Source: Mitsuaria sp. 7
GTDB lineage: Bacteria > Pseudomonadota > Gammaproteobacteria > Burkholderiales > Burkholderiaceae_C
Length of the DNA: 64,000 nucleotides
NCBI RefSeq assembly: GCF_001653795.1
Contig: NZ_CP011514.1
Span: 3,428,279-3,492,278, forward strand
Direction of reading: 5' to 3'
The position numbers were made by a program, and so were the translations under genes. This document shows positions 44,252 through 53,729 of this stretch, one piece after another; position 1 is the first letter of the stretch, and each line of letters begins with the position of its first letter. The notes under the pieces are model-generated. The model worked only from the letters and a program-made list of their open reading frames with translations. It was not told where the DNA came from and searched no databases.

Positions 44252-46327
44252 ATGACCGACTCCACCGCCGCCGCGCCTTCCGCTGCTTCCTACGATGCGA
44301 ACCCGCTGCTTTCCACTGCGTCGCTGCCCGATTTCGCCGCGATCGATCCCTCGCACATCCAGCCGGCCATCACCGAGCTGTTGACCCAGGCCCAGAGGGC
44401 GCTCGACCAGGTCACGGGCCCCGACGCCCCCGCCGACTACGATTTCCTGTCCCGCACGCTGAACGTCGCCTCGGAGCGCCTGGGGACCGCCTGGGGGGCC
44501 GTGGGCCACCTGAACGCGGTCGCCAACACCCCGGCGCTGCGCGAGGCCTACAACGCGATGTTGCCGGCGGTCACCGAGTTCTACACCGCACTGGGCGCCA
44601 ACGAGGCCCTCTACGCCAAGTACAAGGCCATCGCCGCATTGCCCGACCTGACGCCCGAGCGCGCGCAGCTGCTGAAGCACGCGATCCGCGATTTCGTGCT
44701 GTCCGGCGCCGAACTGCAGGGCGAGGCCAAGGAGCGCTTCGCGAAGATCCAGGAACGCAGCGCCGAACTCGGGCAAGCCTTTTCCGAACACGTGATGGAC
44801 GCCACCGACGGCTGGAGCTACCTGGCCAAGGCGTCCGAGCTGAAGGGCGTCCCCGCGGACGTGATCGCCAACGCGCGCGCCGCGGCGGAGAAGGATGGCA
44901 GCACGGATCCCGACACGCACAAGGTGACGCTGCACTTCCCCGTCTACATGCCGGTGATGCAGTACGCCGAGGACCGCGCGCTGCGCGAGCGGCTGTACCG
45001 CGCGTACGTCACGCGCGCCAGCGAACTCGGCGACAAGCCGGACTGGGACAACGGCCCGCTGATGCAGGAACTGCTGATGCTGCGCCAGGAGGAGGCCCGC
45101 CTGCTGGGCTTCGCCAGCTTCGCCGACGCCTCGCTGGTGCCGAAGATGGCGACCTCGCCCGCGCAGGTCCTGGACTTCCTGCGCGATCTGGCCGGACGCG
45201 CCCGCCCGTATGCGCAGCGTGATCTGGACGAGCTGCACGACTTCGCCAAGGCGGCGCTGCGCATGGACGACCTGCAGGCCTGGGACCTGCCGTTCGTGTC
45301 CGAGAAGCTCAAGGAGGCGCGCTACGCGTTCTCCGACCAGGAGGTCCGGCAATACCTGACCCTGCCGCGCGTGCTGGACGGACTGTTCCGTATCGTCGAC
45401 CGACTGTTCGGCGTGCAGTTGGTACCGGCGACGGCGTCCCTGTGGCACGAGTCGGTGCAGTTCTGCGAGCTGCGCCGCGACGGGCGGCTGATCGGCCAGG
45501 TCTACCTGGACCTCTATGCGCGCACCGGCAAGCGGCCGGGTGCCTGGATGGACGAGGTCCGCAGCCGCTGGGCACGACCCGACCTGGCGGGCACGGGCGC
45601 CGAGCAGATCCCTGTCGCGCACCTGGTCTGCAACTTCCCTCAAGGCGCCGACGGCAAGCCGGCGCTGCTGACGCACGACGACGTCACGACGCTTTTCCAC
45701 GAATGCGGCCACGGCCTGCATCATCTGCTCACGCGCGTGGCGGAGCTGGGCGTGTCGGGCATCTCGGGCGTCGAGTGGGACGCCGTCGAACTGCCGAGCC
45801 AGTTCATGGAGAACTTCTGCTGGGAGTGGGAAGTGATCCAGCAGTTGTCCGCGCATGTGGACACCGGTGAGCCGCTGCCACGCGCGCTCTTCGACAAGAT
45901 GCTGGCGGCGAAGAACTTCCAGGCCGGGCTGCAGACGCTGCGCCAGATCGAGTTCTCGCTCTTCGACATGCGCTTGCATGCGGAGCCCGGCGCGGAGACG
46001 CGCGTGCAGGAGCTGCTGGACGAGGTGCGTTCCGAAGTGGCCGTGCTGCCGCCGCCGGCGTTCAACCGCTTCCAGCACAGTTTCTCGCACATCTTTGCCG
46101 GCGGTTATGCGGCGGGCTACTACAGCTACAAGTGGGCGGAGGTGCTGTCAGCCGATTGCTGGAGCGCCTTCGAGGAGGAAGGCGTATTCAACCCGGCGAC
46201 GGGCCGGCGCTACCTCGACGAGATCCTGTCCATGGGCAGCGTTCGCGACGCGATGGACAACTTCAAGGCCTTCCGTGGTCGGGAGCCGCAGATCGATGCA
46301 TTGCTGCGGCATCAGGGCATGGCGTGA
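44252..46327 (+). CDS. prlC: Oligopeptidase A (PrlC), M3 metallopeptidase
   Basis: 691 residues. Cytoplasmic zinc oligopeptidase that degrades short peptides, including cleaved signal peptides. The zinc motif HECGH is at residues 483-487 (TTLFHECGHGLHHLLT), the third-ligand region is GVEWDAVELPSQFMENF, and the C-terminal SHIFAGGYAAGYYSYKWAEVLSADCWSAF is typical of M3. Monocistronic, convergent with the EAL gene. Confidence 0.97.
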   Translation: MTDSTAAAPSAASYDANPLLSTASLPDFAAIDPSHIQPAITELLTQAQRALDQVTGPDAPADYDFLSRTLNVASERLGTAWGAVGHLNAVANTPALREAYNAMLPAVTEFYTALGANEALYAKYKAIAALPDLTPERAQLLKHAIRDFVLSGAELQGEAKERFAKIQERSAELGQAFSEHVMDATDGWSYLAKASELKGVPADVIANARAAAEKDGSTDPDTHKVTLHFPVYMPVMQYAEDRALRERLYRAYVTRASELGDKPDWDNGPLMQELLMLRQEEARLLGFASFADASLVPKMATSPAQVLDFLRDLAGRARPYAQRDLDELHDFAKAALRMDDLQAWDLPFVSEKLKEARYAFSDQEVRQYLTLPRVLDGLFRIVDRLFGVQLVPATASLWHESVQFCELRRDGRLIGQVYLDLYARTGKRPGAWMDEVRSRWARPDLAGTGAEQIPVAHLVCNFPQGADGKPALLTHDDVTTLFHECGHGLHHLLTRVAELGVSGISGVEWDAVELPSQFMENFCWEWEVIQQLSAHVDTGEPLPRALFDKMLAAKNFQAGLQTLRQIEFSLFDMRLHAEPGAETRVQELLDEVRSEVAVLPPPAFNRFQHSFSHIFAGGYAAGYYSYKWAEVLSADCWSAFEEEGVFNPATGRRYLDEILSMGSVRDAMDNFKAFRGREPQIDALLRHQGMA

Positions 46328-46334
46328 AGAATCG

Positions 46335-46368
46335 AGCCCGGAGGATGCCGCCGGCATCGATCCGGGCT
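46335..46368. terminator. Bidirectional terminator after prlC
   Basis: AGCCCGGA (46335-46342) pairs with TCCGGGCT (46361-46368), with an inner GGATGCC/GGCATC pairing. Lies between the convergent prlC and EAL genes. Confidence 0.7.
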
Positions 46369-46392
46369 TGATGCCGACCGACTGCCCGGCCT

Positions 46393-49300
46393 TTACCCCG
46401 GCTTCTTCCACGGCACCGTCTGGATGAGCCGCTTCGCCTCCTCGGCCGGCAGGGCCTTGGCGAACAGCCAGCCCTGCGCCACCTGCACGCCGAGCTCCTC
46501 CAGCAGCGCGGCTTGCGCCTCCTCCTCCACGCCCTCGGCCAAGGTCTGCTTGCCAAGCGCGTCGGCGAGACCCACGATGGTCCGCACGATCTCGCGCGAC
46601 TCGCGACCGGCGCCCAGCCGCATCACGAAGCTCCGGTCGATCTTCAGCGTGTCGAACGGGAAGCGGTGCAGGTAGGCGAGCGACGAGTAACCCGTCCCGA
46701 AGTCGTCGATCGACAGCTTGAAGCCCATGCGCGCCAGCTCCTGCAGCACCTCGGCGCTGCGCTGCGGATTGGCCATCGCCATACTCTCCGTGACCTCGAG
46801 CTTGAGCTGCGACGCCGGCACGTCGCCGAGCGCCTTCAGCGTCTCGCGCGCGTCGTTGAGCAGTTCAGCGTCCCGCTCCAGCTGCACGCCCGACACGTTG
46901 ACCGCGATCTCGCCCTTGAAGCCGATCTCGCGCCAGCGACGCAGCTGCAGCGCCGCTTCGATCAGCGTCCAGCGACCGATCTCGACGATCTGTCCGCTCT
47001 CCTCGGCCACGGGAATGAAGTCGCCGGGCATCACCATGCCGCGCGTCGGATGCTTCCAGCGGATCAAGGCCTCGAAGCCGAGCAGCGCGCGGTCCGACAG
47101 TCTCACGAAGGGCTGGTAGTGGAGCTGGAACTCGCCGGCTTCCAGACCGCGCGCGATGTTCTCCTTCACCCAGCGCCGCGACTGCTCGACCAGTTGCTGC
47201 GCAGGATCGAACAGGCGCGCGTGGCCAGCGCCGGCGGCCTTGGCGCGAGCCAGCGCGCTTTCCGCCGCGGCCATCAGGTCGTCCGGACTGAAGTTGCCCT
47301 GGCCCGTGAACGCCCAGCCGGCGCACGCGGTGAGGCGATGCGCGCCGGTGCGCGCGGCTGGCGCGGTCGGAGTGGCAGGAGCAGCCGAGGCAGGCGCCGT
47401 GGTCGGACTGATCGACTCCATCGGGACGGCCGCCACCGAGCCCTGCACGGCCTCGAGGGTGTCGAACAGGAAGGGCTCCTCGATGCGCGCCAGCGCCCAC
47501 TCGGGCACGCGATCGACAAGCGCGCCGGCTTCGATGCGGGCCTCGAAGAGCACGCCGAACTGGTCCGCGCCCAGCCGCGCGACCACGCGACCCGCGCGCG
47601 CCGCGCGTCCCGCGCCGCCGGCCAGTCGCCGCGCACTCTCGATCAGCACGGCGTCCCCGGCGATCAGGCCGTGACGTTCGTTGAACGCGCGGAAATCATC
47701 CAGGCCCACCAGCGCGACGCCGATCGGTACGCCGGGCGTGGGATTGGCCAGCCGCTGCGCCAGCAGCTCGACGAACAGCGCGCGATTGGGCAGTCCCGTG
47801 AGCCGGTCGTGCAGCGCCTCATGCGCGACCTGCGCCTGCAGGCGTTCGTTCTCGCTGATGTCGGTCAGCGAGCCGGCCATGCGCACCGGCTTGCCGTCCT
47901 GGCGCACCGCGACGCCGCGTGCCAGCAGCGCGCGGGTCTGGCCGCCCTGCTCGAAGTGCAGCACGTGATGGAACTGGAAGCTGCGGCCTTGAAGGTGCGC
48001 GTCGAGATCGGCGCGGAACAAGCCCGCCGCCGGCTCGTCCAGCGGTCTCGTGAAGCGCTCGATGCTGCCCCGCGTCACGTCCTCGGATGCCGCCCGCTTC
48101 GGGCGGTGCCAGAAGCGGCGCTTCGTGCCGCCGGGCTCTTCGCCCGGCGCCCGCGCGTCGCCCATCAGCGCGAGCCAGCGGGCCGACACGTCGAGCCGGT
48201 CCGAGGCGATGTCCCAGTCCCACAGCCCGTCGTTCGCGCCCAGGGCCGCCAGGGCATAGCGTTCCTCGCTCACCGTCAGGCGCCGGAGCGCCTCACGTCG
48301 GCGCGACTGGTCGGCGAGCGCGCGCAGCGTCAACGCGGCGAGACTCGCCGCTGCCACCGCCAGCAGCGGATAGGCGAGCGCCAGGACCAGGTGTTCCTCC
48401 TCGAACGCCCACTGCGCGCCGTAGAGACCGCCGCCAACGAGCAGCACCACGACCGGCAGCCCCCGCCACAGCGATCCGCGCGCCAGCAGCAGCGCGCACA
48501 GCAGCGGCAGCACCAGCAGCGCGGCCAGCTCGGCGAGCGGGGCCCACGACGGCCGCGTCAGCGTGCGACCGGTCAGGATGTTGTCGACGACGGTCGCGAG
48601 CCGCTCCATGCCGGGCAGGCCCGCGTCGAAGGGGCTCGGGAAATGGTCGCCGGCGCCGAGCGCCGACACGCCGATGATCACGATGCGGTTGCGCAGCGCC
48701 TCCTCGGGCACCTTGCCGTCGACGAGATCGGCCAGGGTCACCGAAGGGAAGGTGCCCGCCGGGCCGTAGTAGTTGACGCCCTGGCGCGACAGCAGATCCA
48801 GCGGCACGCGCAGCGAGCCCCAGCGCAGGTCGCGGCTCCAGCGCAGCGTGGCCTCGGACCACGGCTGGCGCATCGCGTCCCCGGCGATGCGCACGGCCAG
48901 CGACGGATAGACCTCGCCGTCCAGCGGCAAGGCCGGCAGATCGTGGCGCAGGGTGCCGTCGATCTCGCGCTCCGCCTGAACGTGGCCGAGCGCCTTCGCC
49001 GCCGACAGCAACGGCTCCGGCGGCGCGTCGGCACGTTCGGGCAGCAGCGCGCTGCGCGGCGTGCCTTCGGCACGCATGAACGCCTGAGGAAGCAGGCCGG
49101 GCGGAACGATGCCGGACGGCGCCGAAGCCGCACCGGCTGCAGCGACGCCGCCGATACCGCCGCCGGTTCCTGGCGGCATGGCGAACGGCAGCAGCACCGG
49201 CGCGCCGCCGCGCATCGCGGCCGCGAGCGCCGCGTCGCTTTCAGGCTTCGCGTCGAGCAGCAGCATGTCGACAGCGATGAGGCGCGGCCTGGCCGCCTGC

Positions 49301-49614
49301 AACTTCGTGATCGCATCGGCCAGCAGCGGACGTCCCGGCGCCATGCCGCCGAAGCGCGCGGCGCTGGCGTCGTCGAACCGCACCAGCGTGACCGGATAGG
49401 TCGCGCCGGGCGCCAGCCGGCCGCGCCACTGCGCCTGCGCGTCCTGCACCAGGCCGTCCAGGCGCGCCAGCGGTCCCGCCTGCAGGTGCGAGAGCCACAG
49501 CATCGCCACGGCCGCCGTGACCAGCAGCGCGACGATCGCCTGCGCCCAGGCCCAGCGCGACGGCCAGCGCCAGGCACCACGCTGCCGGCTGCGGGAACTC
49601 ATGCCCGACGTCAT
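46393..49614 (-). CDS. CHASE2-PAS-GGDEF(degenerate)-EAL c-di-GMP phosphodiesterase
   Basis: 1073 residues. N-terminal membrane helix (QAIVALLVTAAVAMLWLSHL), extracytoplasmic CHASE2 domain (VRFDDASAARFGGMAPGRPLLADAITKLQ; VINYYGPAGTFPSVTLADLVDGKVP-type strands), then three membrane helices (SWAPLAELAALLVLPLLCALLLA onward). Cytoplasmic PAS/PAC, a GGDEF domain whose catalytic motif is GADQF at 682-686 and so likely inactive, and an EAL domain. The EAL keeps its key residues (Glu848 in FEALIRW; Asp970-Asp971 in IDDFGTGYSSL; TESMAMAN; AEGVEEEAQ), so c-di-GMP hydrolysis is expected. The start overlaps the FecR stop (TGATG). Confidence 0.95.
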   Translation of the reverse strand: MTSGMSSRSRQRGAWRWPSRWAWAQAIVALLVTAAVAMLWLSHLQAGPLARLDGLVQDAQAQWRGRLAPGATYPVTLVRFDDASAARFGGMAPGRPLLADAITKLQAARPRLIAVDMLLLDAKPESDAALAAAMRGGAPVLLPFAMPPGTGGGIGGVAAAGAASAPSGIVPPGLLPQAFMRAEGTPRSALLPERADAPPEPLLSAAKALGHVQAEREIDGTLRHDLPALPLDGEVYPSLAVRIAGDAMRQPWSEATLRWSRDLRWGSLRVPLDLLSRQGVNYYGPAGTFPSVTLADLVDGKVPEEALRNRIVIIGVSALGAGDHFPSPFDAGLPGMERLATVVDNILTGRTLTRPSWAPLAELAALLVLPLLCALLLARGSLWRGLPVVVLLVGGGLYGAQWAFEEEHLVLALAYPLLAVAAASLAALTLRALADQSRRREALRRLTVSEERYALAALGANDGLWDWDIASDRLDVSARWLALMGDARAPGEEPGGTKRRFWHRPKRAASEDVTRGSIERFTRPLDEPAAGLFRADLDAHLQGRSFQFHHVLHFEQGGQTRALLARGVAVRQDGKPVRMAGSLTDISENERLQAQVAHEALHDRLTGLPNRALFVELLAQRLANPTPGVPIGVALVGLDDFRAFNERHGLIAGDAVLIESARRLAGGAGRAARAGRVVARLGADQFGVLFEARIEAGALVDRVPEWALARIEEPFLFDTLEAVQGSVAAVPMESISPTTAPASAAPATPTAPAARTGAHRLTACAGWAFTGQGNFSPDDLMAAAESALARAKAAGAGHARLFDPAQQLVEQSRRWVKENIARGLEAGEFQLHYQPFVRLSDRALLGFEALIRWKHPTRGMVMPGDFIPVAEESGQIVEIGRWTLIEAALQLRRWREIGFKGEIAVNVSGVQLERDAELLNDARETLKALGDVPASQLKLEVTESMAMANPQRSAEVLQELARMGFKLSIDDFGTGYSSLAYLHRFPFDTLKIDRSFVMRLGAGRESREIVRTIVGLADALGKQTLAEGVEEEAQAALLEELGVQVAQGWLFAKALPAEEAKRLIQTVPWKKPG

Positions 49615-50351
49615 CAGACCCCCGACAGGCGGTCCAGCGCCGCGCGGACCCGGTCCGCCGGCCAGGTCGTCGCAGAGGTACAGCCTTGCGACACCTCGCA
49701 GTCCGTGCCGCCGGCGCGGTCGACGACCACCGGCAGCTGCGCGCCCAGTCCCCGCGTCCGACCCGCGGCGCGCGGGCCCGGCAGCACGGCGACCTGACCC
49801 GACTGCACGTGCACGGAGGTCTGCTCGTTGTCGCCGACCTCCACGAGGAACTCCGTGCCACGCACCGCCGTCACCGCCGACGGCGTGCGCACCTCCCACT
49901 TGCCCGAGCCGGATGGGGTCACCTTCTGCCCCAGCAGGCCGCGTTCGAGCAGCAGGGACACGTCGCGCGCGCCTTCCGCATAACCGGGCATGACGCCCGT
50001 GCCCGCGTCGGTGCCGAGATTCAGCCGGGTCAAGGTCAGTTGGCTGCGATCGCCGACGACCAGGCTGGATCCGTCCGGACAGCGCAAGCGCACGCGGCCG
50101 TTGTCGCCGGTGCGCAGCTGGGCCCCCTCGCCCACCTTGTCCCCGATCCTCAGCGGCTGCGCCTGGCCCGCGACGACGCGCGTCGCGTCGCCCGCCAGCG
50201 CGGCGACCTCGCAGGCCTGCGCCCGTGCGGCCAGCGCGACCATCGTCATCGCCGCGATCAACGCGGCGTCCCTCATCACGTGTGTCATCGTTGTTGTCAT
50301 CGTTCTCATCATCGTGTGTTCGTCGCGGATGAATGCGGCGGCCGACATCAT
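49614..50351 (-). CDS. FecR-domain periplasmic protein
   Basis: 245 residues. A Met-rich N-terminus (MMSAAAFIRDEHTMMRTMTTTM) runs into a signal peptide (DAALIAAMTMVALAARAQA), then a FecR-type beta domain (RIGDKVGEGAQLRTGDNGRVRLRCPDGSSLVVGDRSQLTLTRLN; LLERGLLGQKVTPSGSGKWEVRTPSAVTAVRGTEFLVEV). Several in-frame Met codons make the true start uncertain; 50351 overlaps the upstream stop by one base. Here it is not next to an ECF sigma factor, the usual FecR partner, but between a CHAT protein and a CHASE2 protein. Confidence 0.88.
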   Translation of the reverse strand: MMSAAAFIRDEHTMMRTMTTTMTHVMRDAALIAAMTMVALAARAQACEVAALAGDATRVVAGQAQPLRIGDKVGEGAQLRTGDNGRVRLRCPDGSSLVVGDRSQLTLTRLNLGTDAGTGVMPGYAEGARDVSLLLERGLLGQKVTPSGSGKWEVRTPSAVTAVRGTEFLVEVGDNEQTSVHVQSGQVAVLPGPRAAGRTRGLGAQLPVVVDRAGGTDCEVSQGCTSATTWPADRVRAALDRLSGV

Positions 50352-53300
50352 CACTGCGCCGGGTCGCCGAACAGCGCGTAGGCCGCCCAGTAGTACGGAT
50401 GCGTCCATTGGCCCTGCCCCTCCTGGCCGTCGGCGATCTGCAGCTGCGCGCGCCTCAGGCCGCCGGCGCGCGTGTCGGCCGGCTGCAGCGCGGCGCTGGT
50501 CAGCGCGGCGGCGGAGGCGGACTCCACCGCCCAATGCGTGGCCAGCACCGACCGCGCCCCGGCGAAGAAGAAGCCGCGCACCAGCCCCGACATCGCCGCG
50601 CCGCCCTGCTCGCCGGCCGCCGTGTTGCAGGCCGACAGCAGCACCCACTGCGCGTTCATGCGCAGCGTCAGCACGTCGTCGAGCTCGAGCAGCGGCGACG
50701 CGGTCTCGTCCGCCTCGGCCGCGAGCGCCAGTGCCGGCTTCGAGATGCCCGGCAGCTCGCCCGGCATCAGGCCGTGCGTCGCGAAGGCGAGCACGCGACG
50801 ATCGGCCAACGGCGCCGTCAGGACCGCACTGCGCGTCGCGGCCGGGCCCAGACGCAGATCGGCGACCGGATCGGCGCCGAGCGCACGCGCGATCGCGACC
50901 AGCTCCGCGCGCGTCTCCGGCAGCGGAGGAATGTCGGCATAACGAAAGCCGAGTTGCGCGTCGTAGCTGCCCGCCGCGCGCGTGGGTGTCGGCGCGAGCA
51001 GGTGGCGCGCACTCATGCCCGGCTTGGCCTGCGGGGTTTGTGCAGCCTTTGGCGCCTGCGAGGTCTGCGGACCCGGCGAAGTCGGCGCGACGGCACTGCG
51101 ATCGAACGCCGGATCGCCGAATCCGAGCAGCGCTTTCGGCGCCGCCGCGGACGGGCCGGCGCGACGCAGCGCCTGCAGCGAGGCGCCCGACGGGAGTTGC
51201 ACCACGGCGTGCTGCCGCAGCAGCCAGGCCACCGGGCGCCCGGCGGCGGGCGCCTCGGTCACGAGCGCCGCGAGCGGCAGTCCCGCCAGTGGTCCGTCGC
51301 CCGCGACGATCAGCGTCTGGAGCCCCTGCCGGTTGAGCGGCGACAGCAGTTCTCGATGGAGCGACTGCAGCTCCGGCAAGGCCTGCGCGAGCGGCGTCTC
51401 GCGCCCGGCCGGCATCGCGCTGAGGTCCAGGCGCAGCCGCAGTGCCTTCACGCGCCGGGCCAGCGCAGACGCGCCTTCCGGCACCGCGCGGAACTGCGCC
51501 GGCGCATCGGCGCGCAGCAGCCAGATCAGCGTCTGTTCATCGAGCGCGTGCACGACCAGCAGTCCCTCGCCGACGCGCAGCCTCGCGCTCAGCACCGCGG
51601 CGCCGGGCGTGGCCGGCGTGATCAGGTCGGCATAGGCAGGATAGGCCGCGGCCAGCTTCTGCCGCTGCACCGCCAGCGTCTCGCGCGCGGAGCTCGCCGC
51701 GCCCTGCTGCGCCAGCAGCTGCTGGCGCAGCGCCTTCAGCGCGTCCTCGCGCGGCTTGCGCTGCTCTTTCGGCAGGGCCTTGAAGGCCTCGCCAGCCAAC
51801 TCCTTGCGCAGCTTGTCCTCCTCCGCGATCAATGCGGCCACCTGGCTGTACTGCCCCGACGCGGCCTTGCGCAGCGACTGCTCCTGGTCCAGCAGGCCGC
51901 GCAATTCGGGCGTCGCCGCCAGCATCCGCGCGGTGCTGTCGGCCAACGCGCGTTGCGTGCTGCCGAGCTTGCGCCGGTCGGCGATCTGCAGCGCCCGATC
52001 GACCACGGCCGGCGGCAGCGCCTCGCCCGCGATCGCGCGTCGCGCCGCCTGCGCGAGGAACTCGTCGAAGGCCAGCCCGAGCACGAAGCCGCGGAAGCCG
52101 CGCGCGTCCAGGTCCACCCAGCCGTCGCTGCGATCCAGCGTGGCGGCGAAGAGCTGCTCGTAGTCGCTCATCGCACCGCCCGTGTCACCGCGCAGCAGCC
52201 GCACGACGGCGCGCACGCCGGCGCTCTCGCGCGTCTGCGGATGATCCTGGCCGTAGATGCGCGTGCGATAGCGCAGCGTGCGCTCGGCCGTCTCCAGCGC
52301 CTCGTCGAGCCGGCCGGCCTTGGCGGCCAGCAGGGCGCTCAGCCGGTTGTCCTGCGCCCGGCTGCGCGCGACGCCGTCGCCCCCGAGTTCCTCTAGGAAC
52401 TGGCGATAGGCCTGGTCGGCCTCGACCCAGCGCTTGAGACCGAGCAGCGCCCGCACGATCTCCTGGCGCGCGAGCCAGCGCGTCTGGCTCGCCGCGGACG
52501 CATTCGCCTTCGCGAGCATCGCCTCCGACTGCCGCGCAGCGGCCAGTGCTTCCTCATGCTGCTGCGACGCGTTGAGCGCGGTCGCGGCGCGGTAGTGCCA
52601 GCGTGCGCCGGGGCCGTCCTCCAACTGACCGGCCCGCCACAGCGCGAGGTTGTCCTGCGCGATGTCGGCCGCCTCCCGGGTGCGCCCCTGCGCGACGAGC
52701 GCGTAGACCAGCATCCCCTGAGAGCCGTCCAGCCAGCCTTGCCACTGCCGCAGCGTGTCCGCATCGACGCGCGACTCGCCGCCGGTCCGGAGCAGTTCCC
52801 TTGAACGGGCGACCGCCTGGCGCAAGGTCGCCACGGCCGCCGCGCCGTCGCCGGTCAGGCGCTCGACCTCGGAGCGCACCTGCAGCCGGTCGATGGTCAG
52901 CGGCAGTCCTGGCTGCTGCTTGAGCGCCTCCGCCGCCAACGCGTCGGCGCGGCTCCAGGCGCGCAGCATCACGTTGCGGTCCTGGCCCCCGTTGGCCAGG
53001 AAGTAGGTCTGACGCAGCGCGACGGCCGCGCGCGCGGCCGCGCTGAGCTGCCTGTCGGCCATCAGTGGCTCGCACGCCGCCAGGGCGGTGCCGGAGCTGC
53101 CCCAGGTGTACTCGGTGATCAGGTAGAGCCGGATCCATCCCTCGCCGCCGGGCCGCCCGCGGCCCAGCGTCATCAGCGCCCTGGCGATCTCGATCTGGCG
53201 GGCGCGGTCCTCGATCCGTCGTGCCGCCGGCCATTGCCGCTGCAGCAGCGCATAACGGGCATCCAGCGCGTCGGGCAGAGGTTCGGCGAGGAGGCGACGC

Positions 53301-53509
53301 GCCTCCTCCACGCTGAGCCCGCCGGCAAGTCCGTCCTGGGCGTCGGCGTCCTCGGCGGTCGCGGTACCGGGCGCCTCTTCCTGCGCGAGCACGACGTCGG
53401 CCAACGGCCCGAGGGCCGCGCCGGTGATCAGCCACGCGCCCAGCCATCGTCCGAAAGATCGTGTCGGCGCGCATCGACGCCGCGTCGGTGTCCGGCGCGT
53501 TCCCAACAT
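50351..53509 (-). CDS. Exported TPR-CHAT (caspase-like) protein
   Basis: 1052 residues. Signal peptide (FGRWLGAWLITGAALGPLADVVLAQE). A long helical repeat region follows (about 60-600: ALQRQWPAARRIEDRA, AAALRQTYFLANGGQ, SALLAAKAGRLDEALETAERTLRY, consistent with TPR), then a coiled coil and a C-terminal CHAT domain. The CHAT catalytic pair is His912 (AFATHGL) and Cys961 (LLSACNTAAGE), with a conserved GLVRGFFFAGARSVLATHW block. CHAT domains are caspase-like peptidases. The start at 53509 has AGGAG upstream; a longer frame is rejected. First gene of a three-gene operon with FecR and CHASE2-EAL. Confidence 0.9.
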   Translation of the reverse strand: MLGTRRTPTRRRCAPTRSFGRWLGAWLITGAALGPLADVVLAQEEAPGTATAEDADAQDGLAGGLSVEEARRLLAEPLPDALDARYALLQRQWPAARRIEDRARQIEIARALMTLGRGRPGGEGWIRLYLITEYTWGSSGTALAACEPLMADRQLSAAARAAVALRQTYFLANGGQDRNVMLRAWSRADALAAEALKQQPGLPLTIDRLQVRSEVERLTGDGAAAVATLRQAVARSRELLRTGGESRVDADTLRQWQGWLDGSQGMLVYALVAQGRTREAADIAQDNLALWRAGQLEDGPGARWHYRAATALNASQQHEEALAAARQSEAMLAKANASAASQTRWLARQEIVRALLGLKRWVEADQAYRQFLEELGGDGVARSRAQDNRLSALLAAKAGRLDEALETAERTLRYRTRIYGQDHPQTRESAGVRAVVRLLRGDTGGAMSDYEQLFAATLDRSDGWVDLDARGFRGFVLGLAFDEFLAQAARRAIAGEALPPAVVDRALQIADRRKLGSTQRALADSTARMLAATPELRGLLDQEQSLRKAASGQYSQVAALIAEEDKLRKELAGEAFKALPKEQRKPREDALKALRQQLLAQQGAASSARETLAVQRQKLAAAYPAYADLITPATPGAAVLSARLRVGEGLLVVHALDEQTLIWLLRADAPAQFRAVPEGASALARRVKALRLRLDLSAMPAGRETPLAQALPELQSLHRELLSPLNRQGLQTLIVAGDGPLAGLPLAALVTEAPAAGRPVAWLLRQHAVVQLPSGASLQALRRAGPSAAAPKALLGFGDPAFDRSAVAPTSPGPQTSQAPKAAQTPQAKPGMSARHLLAPTPTRAAGSYDAQLGFRYADIPPLPETRAELVAIARALGADPVADLRLGPAATRSAVLTAPLADRRVLAFATHGLMPGELPGISKPALALAAEADETASPLLELDDVLTLRMNAQWVLLSACNTAAGEQGGAAMSGLVRGFFFAGARSVLATHWAVESASAAALTSAALQPADTRAGGLRRAQLQIADGQEGQGQWTHPYYWAAYALFGDPAQ

Positions 53510-53575
53510 CTTGTGCGGCTCCTGTCCGGCCTGCGCCGGGCTGACGACCATCCTAGGTGAATGACTGCAGGCCCC

Positions 53576-53597
53576 CAACACCGCGAGTGCGGTGTTG
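53576..53597 (-). other. Hairpin 1 of a tandem pair upstream of the CHAT gene
   Basis: CAACACCGC (53576-53584), loop GAGT, GCGGTGTTG (53589-53597), a perfect 9-bp stem about 65 bp upstream of the start codon. Confidence 0.5.
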
Positions 53598-53613
53598 AAC
53601 GACGACCAGTCCG

Positions 53614-53631
53614 ACACCGCGAGGGCGGTGT
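53614..53631 (-). other. Hairpin 2 of a tandem pair upstream of the CHAT gene
   Basis: ACACCGC (53614-53620), loop GAGG, GCGGTGT (53625-53631). Near repeat of hairpin 1, both with CCGCGAG at the loop. They lie between the divergent CHAT gene and the secreted-protein gene. Confidence 0.5.
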
Positions 53632-53729
53632 TCCCGCCGCACGAGGGAATGCGGCCTTGTCCGACAGACCGCCTCCGCGGCCGGTCTTAAGGTCAATCAA
53701 CGGCCTTCGGGCCAGCGATGGAGTTCGCC

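Noticed and set aside
44003..46090. Large antisense frame across prlC
   Set aside because: Same GC-driven shadow; PrlC on the plus strand has the HECGH motif and normal length.
46513..49797. A 1094-codon open frame antisense to the CHASE2-EAL gene
   Set aside because: Arg/Gln/His-rich composition, no domain, and the opposite strand carries a full set of catalytic motifs.
50351..53509. TPR-CHAT protein as part of a type III-E CRISPR (craspase) system
   Set aside because: No CRISPR repeats, no gRAMP-like gene, and this protein has a signal peptide.
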